Assembly (NCBI GenBank): GCA_963931865.1
Contig: OZ007505.1
Location: forward strand, 3,702,868 to 3,766,867
Reading direction: 5' to 3'
DNA length: 64,000 bases
Source of the DNA: Axinella damicornis
Taxonomy: Eukaryota > Porifera > Demospongiae > Axinellida > Axinellidae
Numbering within the stretch: position 1 is the first letter of the stretch; each line of letters opens with the position of its first letter. A model generated the notes under the pieces. That model did not search any database. It was not told the origin of the DNA and was given only the letters and a program-made list of their open reading frames with translations. Made by a program: the position numbers and the translations under genes. This document shows positions 37,701 to 64,000 of this stretch, in pieces.

Positions 37701-38601
37701 GGGCAAATAAATGACTTGGTATAACGCAAAAGTGTACGTGTATATAAACAATTGAAAGTCACCGTGCAATACAAACAAAGGACTTTTACTTCCCACTTCC
37801 CACATTTGTAGACACACCAAACATGAGGACATGCATGAGGTTAGCATGCAGATAGTCTGCAAGTTAATTGTGCTGAACTTAAATACGGGTATACTTCAGC
37901 CAAGATGCTGAAGTGAGAACACCTTGTCTCATGCCATTTACAAGCTTATTGTTCAGCCATGGTAGATTACTCTCCTAGCACAAACGTTGCGTGCATTCCA
38001 GCCAATTTAATTTTCTCCTGGTCTCTGTCAAAATCGGCAAGATAAAACCGAGAGCCCATCCTGATAACTGGAAAATGAAGACAAGCCTAATTAGGTATAC
38101 CAATAATAGTTTTTGACACTGCTTTGAAACAACTCAGACTACACTTCCCATTTCATTGCAAAGCTGCTAGGTGCCTCCACTACAAATTAAAACAGACATT
38201 AAATAATTGAGGTCATTACCCAGTGACTTTTCACTCTTTCACAGCACATCCCATGTGGGTACAGTGCATGTACCATGATTGTATAACCATTCTTGGAAAC
38301 AGAACAATTTGTTGTTGCAATTGCAATAGAATTACAAAGCTCATTATGAAGGTAGCATAATATTGGTGAGTATAGCAAAATTCACAGAATTGAAAAAAAA
38401 CAAAACTATAATAGATGTGTATCATTCAGCAAAAGGGGATTGACTGCATGGTGCATGATTTACAATAAAAATGATACGTCTACACGATCAGGTACATCAA
38501 ACAAAGTATTACTGTCACACAAACAATAAAATTGATAGCGATTAACTCTCTGGCTTGCAATAATTAATAATATCCTTAGTTCGTCCTATACACAGCTCAC
38601 T

Positions 38602-39606
38602 TCAGACGTGCTCTAGTTTATCATGTTTTGAATACTTCAGTGGCCTGATAAAGGCAAACAGTATGAGTAGAAAAATCCGTACACATGCCAGCAATACCAC
38701 AACTCCCAGCAAGACAGCTGCAAATATCGCATTTCGATTGTTGTCTTCCTTATTCCAGTGCTCAACAACAACGCCTGTAAGAGCCCAAATGACTGTAGGA
38801 TAAAATACAACCACAAAGCGAGTGAGGCGATCCAGTACCGTGTTCTCGAGTACAAAATAAACCAAAACGATCGCAGCAAGTAGTGCCAAGATGACCGTTC
38901 CAGCGTTGGTCTCAAGGGCAGTATTCAGTCCTTGTCCTCCACCCGACCCACTTCCCAATACCTCAGCAGCAGCTGGAGTCGGGGAGTAGTACTGAACCAC
39001 AATTCCAATGTTAAGGCAGGTGGCGATAGTGACCCAAGAAGCGTACAGACCAAGTCCATTGAGCACAACAATGCGAGTGAACCACAAGTCGCATCGCAGA
39101 CCTTCTCTCTCCAAATCAGGTGTATTGCGATAAAGGTTGTATGAGAGTATGCCCACTGTCCCATAGAGTAACACAAATAGCACAACAATGAAAGCAAGTG
39201 AAACTTGTGCCAACACATTACCCCACGCATAAAGCCAGGCAATATTGAGGGCACACACAGCTGTGAAAGCAACATACACTCCCCAGAATATAGGGCGACG
39301 CGTACTGGGCCTACACGGACACACAAACGACCAGCCATACAGGAGCCACACACCCTGCCACGTGTAAATCAGTCCCCATATGGAAAAAACCCATCCAGCT
39401 GGGGTAACCTGGGTTTGGAACAAATCTCCTGTTCTGTTTTGGAACCCAAATCTCCTGACATCTCTTGTGGCGAATATATTAATGATAATATCGACAACGA
39501 AGGCCACAGTAACCAACGCGAGAAGTGCCACTTCAAACACCACCTTTGTTTTGGAATTCGTTGGGTAGCAGCGCTGCCGTTGCTCACGAAGTGGTTGCTT
39601 CTCCAT
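38602..39606 (-). CDS. Multi-pass membrane protein, TspO/MBR-like
   Basis: A single uninterrupted frame of 334 residues from the ATG at 39606 to a stop at 38602. It has about eight or nine hydrophobic segments. After the first segment comes the motif VTPAGWVFSIWGLIYTWQG, which I associate with the TspO/MBR (tryptophan-rich sensory protein) superfamily. A Gly/Ser loop (LGSGSGGGQG, near residue 220) separates the two halves, and the tail FIRPLKYSKHDKLEHV is basic and cytosolic. Classical TspO proteins are about 160 residues with five helices, so this is one of the longer related forms. In that family, binding of porphyrins or sterols is reported; no ligand can be inferred here. No intron is evident, unlike its neighbours, which may indicate retroposition or simply a single-exon gene. 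Nearby sequence shows no obvious partner. Confidence 0.7.
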   Translation of the reverse strand: MEKQPLREQRQRCYPTNSKTKVVFEVALLALVTVAFVVDIIINIFATRDVRRFGFQNRTGDLFQTQVTPAGWVFSIWGLIYTWQGVWLLYGWSFVCPCRPSTRRPIFWGVYVAFTAVCALNIAWLYAWGNVLAQVSLAFIVVLFVLLYGTVGILSYNLYRNTPDLEREGLRCDLWFTRIVVLNGLGLYASWVTIATCLNIGIVVQYYSPTPAAAEVLGSGSGGGQGLNTALETNAGTVILALLAAIVLVYFVLENTVLDRLTRFVVVFYPTVIWALTGVVVEHWNKEDNNRNAIFAAVLLGVVVLLACVRIFLLILFAFIRPLKYSKHDKLEHV

Positions 39607-40722
39607 AGCTAGTTTATTATAGCTACTGCTCTGCAGCCGCTCAGGTCGCTCTTCACTGTCTAACTGAAGGCTGCAATCATGGCGTTGTTAAAATATCTCA
39701 GCTGCGCACGATCCGCTGCAGTGAAGATTATGTAAAGTGGTGTAATGACATGTACGCGGTTACGCGATTACGGATATTCAAAGTCCGCATTACACCGCGG
39801 TTACATAAATATGGGGTGGCAAAGAGTAATATTATGTAGTGTTGCATCACGCCTAGGAGGGGTGTACATGACAATTTGCTGTCACGAGCCCTCGAGCACG
39901 AAGTGAATGTGCTGATTATAGCAAAGTCGCGTCGACTGATGGGGAGCTCGAGTTGACTGACTAGCTAGCTATATCATCAGCACCACTAGTCCTCACCGCT
40001 GATGTTCACCCAATAGCTCAGCTGAACTGTTTTAGCAAACTTCCATAGTTCACTTACCAGATCTCTGAGACTATGCATGAGGTCCTGGAGTATTATGTAG
40101 GTCACATGACATTGTACAATTACAACAATTAAAGACAGCTATAGCCATCATGTGATGTGGATATATATTGACCAACTGCATGCAGCATGTGGCCCTCCAG
40201 TTCCCATGCATGACTTATATGCTCTATAACTGTCTCAAGAAGTGATAGGTGCTATATTGTGCAGTTATAATTATGTCATGCACTTCAGGCTTGGCCCAGG
40301 TTGCTATAATATACTCGAGGGTAGCATGTGTAGATGGCACTAGCCCCAGATTCCAGTTAGTGGTAAAAGCAATGCAGTACTACATGTAAAGAGGATACAA
40401 ATTGTGTATTCCATGCATGCATGTAGCCTCGTTCCCGAGAATGAGAGCCTGGGAACGAGGCTAGCATGCATGCAGCATGTGCACTTCAAATTGTCAATAA
40501 TAACCAGAGATAAGTTGACCATGAATATTTTATGGGAAGGATACAGGGCTAAATTTGCTGAGTGTGCACACGATAGAAGTGACAATACATGCAACAGGTA
40601 TGCTAAAATATACTACACAATCAAATCAACAAACAAACAAACAAACAGGCAGAATATTACATTGAGGAAAGGTTTGATTACCTAAGACAAAGAACAGGAG
40701 ACAGGAGCTGCTCAAACTATTA
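39607..40722. other. Intergenic stretch between TspO-like gene and SHC
   Basis: Nothing gene-like was found. A perfect short hairpin of the TAGCCTCGTTCCC family lies at 40424-40463. Confidence 0.5.
40424..40463. mobile_element. Minimal hairpin of the TAGCCTCGTTCCC family
   Basis: TAGCCTCGTTCCC pairs with GGGAACGAGGCTA across a spacer of about 14 bp. It may be a residue of, or the smallest form of, the element at 41465-42040. Confidence 0.7.
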
Positions 40723-60402
<19,680 letters not shown>

Positions 60403-60491
60403 CTGGGGGGGGGGGGGGGGGGGGGGGCAATGGGAATGACCTTGGAATGAAGTTTAAAGCCTATAACGTTATCTTGTATGAGTACAATTGG

Positions 60492-60566
60492 TAGCCTTGT
60501 TCCCAGGCTCCTCCCAGCCTTTTCATTTTCAGTATATGGCAATAAGCTGGGGAGGAGCCTGGGAAC
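60492..60566. mobile_element. Hairpin element of the TAGCCTCGTTCCC family
   Basis: TAGCCTTGTTCCCAGGCTCC pairs with GGAGCCTGGGAACT. It lies in the region between SHC and the coiled-coil gene. Confidence 0.65.
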
Positions 60567-60859
60567 TGTAATGGTCCAAGTGATTCCATGAGTACAGAAG
60601 ATATAGTATCAGGTACAGTGAATAACTAGGCAAGTACGTTCCTCAGCAGGCTCCCATGGGCCATTCATTTCTCCAAAGATGGCCGAATGACAATGTCATT
60701 TATGCTGGCCATGAAAAAAGTGCAGTATTGTGGCCTACAAGATGCCATCAAGCCAAGAGACTACGATCCCTACCTGTGATAGGTGTGACAGTTTTCCAGG
60801 GGCAAACAATTGGCCAATAGCTACTGCCTTAGAGAGGTATGTTTTTGTGCCAAAACTGG

Positions 60860-61203
60860 CACATTTTGGAAACCATTCTCTACTGATTATGGCACGTTTT
60901 GACATGCAAATTCAGCCAAAATTGGCAGAAACAGCACTCCTGTTCTATAGGGTGACTGATGTGCCAAAAAATGGACCAGTCACCAATGAACCAAAATTGG
61001 TGTTGAGAATAGACTTGGAAGAGAACATTGCACTAGCAAGTATTTGACAGAGATATAAAGCTTGGCCACTGTGATCAGCATGAAATGAACCTTCAACTGA
61101 TATGCTAAAAGGACCTTTAATATTCACATTTTTGGAAAAAAATTGTGGTGTGCTGTTTCTGCCGCTTAATTCCATGTCAAAATGGTTTCCAAAATGTGCC
61201 AGG
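60860..61203. repeat. Inverted-repeat element between SHC and the coiled-coil gene
   Basis: CTGGCACATTTTGGAAACCA at about 60863 pairs with TGGTTTCCAAAATGTGCCAG at about 61182, so the unit is about 340 bp. Its right end abuts the coiled-coil gene's stop codon. Confidence 0.65.
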
Positions 61204-61205
61204 TT

Positions 61206-61915
61206 TCAAGGTCTGTCACCCAAGAAGTGGTGAAAGCTGGGTGCAGGACAGTGAGGTGGGCTGGAAACAACTGTATCCTTACTGGTGATTCCTTGCTCTC
61301 CCCTCTGCGACTGTCTGGACTGCAACAACCCGCTGACCAGCCGCATGTTTGGGTGAGGGGTACTACGATCGCTGTGAGTGATGGTCGACCTCGGCCTGCT
61401 GACTGCAGGAGGCCGGTTTTGAATCAGGGGGAGGGCACGGGCTATGGGGGTGATGAGAGCGTGGGATCGGAGTCCCCTGGCTGTGGCATACACCGGCTTG
61501 ATCAGGAACACCTGGGCCTTCTTTTCAATGTGGCTGAGGGTGTGCGTTAGTGAGTGTGCTAGGCTGACCCGCCTCACGGTGAGCCGTTCCATCTCAGTAG
61601 AGAACTCCACATTTCGCTTCTCATCAAGGTCGGCAATCTGCTGCACAATCATGGCTGCATGTTCTGAGTCTGAGTACGATCTTTTCACATGCTCAATGAG
61701 TCTGGTGGAGGTGGTCTTGTGTAGGCAGTGCCGGGTGAGGTGTGCCAGCCGCTTGGTTGGGATTGAGAGGTACTCCTCCATGCCGTCGCTCACCTGCGTG
61801 GGATAGATAAGGGGATGGGGAAGGAAGGGGGCTGGTTTATATCACATTTTGAGTCTTGCTAATCACTGATGTGTGTGGCGTGTGTGTGTATGTGTGCACG
61901 CACGTATGTGTGTGT

Positions 61916-61989
<74 letters not shown>

Positions 61990-63996
61990 ATGGGTACAAC
62001 ACCCACCTTGCGGTAGGTGGTGGGAGAGATGCAGTTGTCTTCGAGAGCAGTCTTGAGGGTCCTCTTGTTCCTCTCCGAGTCCAAACGTGTAAACATGATG
62101 CTCCCTCCCTCCTCATCATGGGTCTGGGGCAGGCTCTGACGTAGGGTGGCCATCTCCATCTTAAGATTCTCTACCTTGTTGGAAAGGTTTGCTATGGTCT
62201 CCTGTGGAGGAGAGGGGGAGGTGGAGGAGAGGGGGAGGTGGAGGAGAGGGGGGAGGTGCAGGAGAGGGGGAGGTGGAGAGTAAAGAGATAGTGTGAAGCT
62301 TTTCTAAACACAATCTTCAGACCACCCTAGGGCTGAACAGCAGACATGCACGATGTAATAGACCTTATATTCAGCAAAATGAAATTCTGTTGCTATGACA
62401 ACGACAAACCTTTGTACCTGTTGGTCACCATGCAGATAGGCTGCATCCCAGATTTGAAGTAAATTGGATGTAGAGTGTCCAAATATGGCTTGCCCTCCAA
62501 TGGAGATGATTTTGTATGCATGGACTTCAATGGGAAAAATTGGGAGGACACTGTCATCCGGTTTACTTCAAATCTGGGATGCAGCCTATCTGCATGGTGA
62601 CCATTGGGTACAGGGGTTGTCATTGTCATAGCAACAGAATTTCATTCCAGCCAAGTAAGGGCTATTGCCTGAAGTGTACCTTGCTCTCCTGTAGCTCGAT
62701 TTTGTGGGTCTCCTCTGTCTGCCGCAGTCGACGTTTGAGCTGTACCGTCACCTCCCTTAGTTCCTCCTCCCTTGTGCCATCCTCCCTCTCCTCCTCTCCT
62801 TCTCCCCTGTCCATCAAACCAACTCTTGCAAAGCTCTCTTGCAGCGTCTGCTCAATCTGATGAAGCATCAGTGCCAGACTGAACCTCATCTGTGTGATCT
62901 CACCCTGCACCTCCTGTCCCCTGTCCAGCGTATGTACCTCCAGAGATTTCAAATCCTCAACTTCGTTTGCAGTACTCTCGTACTCGGACAACAACTCCAC
63001 AACGGCATTCCTGAACTTCATCATCATGTCATAGGCTTTTGTCCACTCGGTCACAACAGGGTGGTCGAACGTGAGATGGAGCTGTGGAGAGGTGGAGTGG
63101 TGGGAGAGCCTGGACTGAGCCAGTATGCTGTGGATGGGGGGTCGTACTGGGGCATTGCTGGCACCAGAGGCAGAGTGGAGGGGTGAGCCAAATGGAGCAC
63201 GTTCGAAGCTAGTGACTGATTGTTGAAGAGACGAAGGAAAGAATGCCGGGCTGCCAAATTGCAATGTTGCATCGTCCTCAAAGGGTACTTCGTCCATCTG
63301 GAGGGCAACTGGGGGGATGGTGACAGAGGAGGAGAGGTCGGGAGGGAGTGATCTGGGTGTTGACTTGCCAGAAGGCTCAGACCACTGCACACTGCGATTT
63401 ACCAAGTCTCCCAGCGGTATTTTCTCTGTTGTCAGTCTCCCAGCGGCGCTCTCCACCTCCTGCTGAAGTTGATGCACCAGTGCCTGTTGCTCCTGCTGTG
63501 CCACCACTGTTTGCTGAAGCTCATGCTCAACTTGCTGCTTCTGTGCCTCCACTGCAGACAGCTGCTCCTGAAGGGAGTCATTCTGACATTCCATCTTACT
63601 GATCTGGTCATTCAAGTTTGACATGTCTTTCTTCAGGGAGCCCATCTCACTTCTGTGTGCGTTCTCAACCTCGACTAGCTGTACCCGAAGGGCTGTAACA
63701 GTCTTGCGGGACTTGGCCTTCACATCACTCAATTCATCTCTTAATTTCTTCTCTCTCGTTTCACCCTCCATTTTTACTCTACCCACATAGCTACTGGACA
63801 TCAGTGCTTCCTCCTTACCAACTTCCACAACCGTCTCTCCCTGATCATCATCCACACCTGTCTCCTCAGCTTCCACCGGACTGGCCCCACCTCCTTCTTC
63901 CTCCTCCTCTCTTGCCTCCATATCCTCATCTTCTGGTACATCAAAGAGATCTTCCTCCATCAAACTCTTCAGCTGGTCCTCATAGCGACCACGCAT
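61206..63996 (-). CDS. Coiled-coil protein, C-terminal exons, unrecognised (5' end outside window)
   Basis: Minus-strand exons 62680-63996 and beyond, 62007-62201 and 61206-61793, all phase 0, give about 700 residues. The frame stays open through the right edge, so the Met at 63996 may be internal. The first part has an acidic stretch (FDVPEDEDMEAREEEEEGGG) and then a long coiled coil (VEHELQQTVVAQQEQQ). A Pro/Ser-rich linker and a second helical block (WTKAYDMMMKFRNAVVELL) follow. The next exon has TRLDSERNKRTLKTALEDN. The last reads SDGMEEYLSIPTKRLAHLTR, then MERLTVRRVSLAHSLTHTLSHIE, then FLIKPVYATARG, ending in a basic disordered tail. The ordered, conserved-looking C-terminal block suggests a real family, but I cannot name it. 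The exact C-terminus is uncertain because a donor-like GTAAGG occurs near 61280. Confidence 0.7.
61870..61985. repeat. (GT)n microsatellite in coiled-coil gene intron
   Basis: GT-rich run with GCACG and GCATG interruptions. Confidence 0.9.
62379..62650. repeat. Inverted-repeat element in coiled-coil gene intron
   Basis: Arms of about 95 bp: AATGAAATTCTGTTGCTATG at 62379 pairs with CATAGCAACAGAATTTCATT at 62627, and GCATCCCAGATTTGAAGTAA at 62444 pairs with TTACTTCAAATCTGGGATGC at 62563. Non-autonomous transposon likely. Confidence 0.8.
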
Positions 63997-64000
63997 CTCC

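Overview
This window is animal nuclear DNA. Coding is split into many short exons with GT/AG introns, and the recognisable genes are metazoan: a cilium/centriole coiled-coil protein (CCDC146) and a SHC signalling adaptor. The compact genes, very high load of microsatellites and short inverted-repeat transposons, and mixed base composition make a sponge or other non-bilaterian my best guess. That is inference, not something the sequence proves. All exon joins below were checked by hand for splice dinucleotides and reading phase.

Layout. (1) 0.3-3.1 kb, plus strand: last seven exons of a CCDC146 orthologue. (2) 3.1-7.3 kb: no gene recognised, a perfect 42-bp palindrome and a large fold-back element. 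(3) 7.3-37.7 kb: two adjacent copies of one segment, unit A about 7.3-20.2 kb and unit B about 22.1-37.7 kb. Each copy carries a small plus-strand cysteine-rich gene (A1 7862-10421, A2 22618-23577) that converges on a long minus-strand gene (B1 11549-18052, B2 24631-34569). B1 and B2 encode a four-helix membrane domain resembling the LRRC8/pannexin pore module. They have no leucine-rich repeats; seven exons give an unfamiliar cytoplasmic region instead. This pair is the best candidate for an undescribed system. (4) 38.6-39.6 kb, minus strand: an apparently intronless multi-pass membrane protein with a TspO/MBR-like motif. (5) 40.7-60.4 kb, minus strand: a SHC adaptor (PTB, CH1, SH2) with an unusually tyrosine-rich CH1 region. 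(6) 61.2-64 kb, minus strand: the C-terminal exons of an unrecognised coiled-coil protein that runs off the right edge.

The SHC introns and the duplicated segment hold many mobile elements. At least five terminal-repeat families are flanked by TTAA, including a roughly 1.8-kb near-perfect palindrome (2.4 kb with a nested element) whose left arm preserves the empty target of the element nested in its right arm. An hAT-like element has an exact 8-bp target duplication, and there is a decayed DUF3504/Crypton-type recombinase gene. Tandem repeats often sit against SHC 3' splice sites, and one 52-bp array repeats an exon end together with its 5' splice site.
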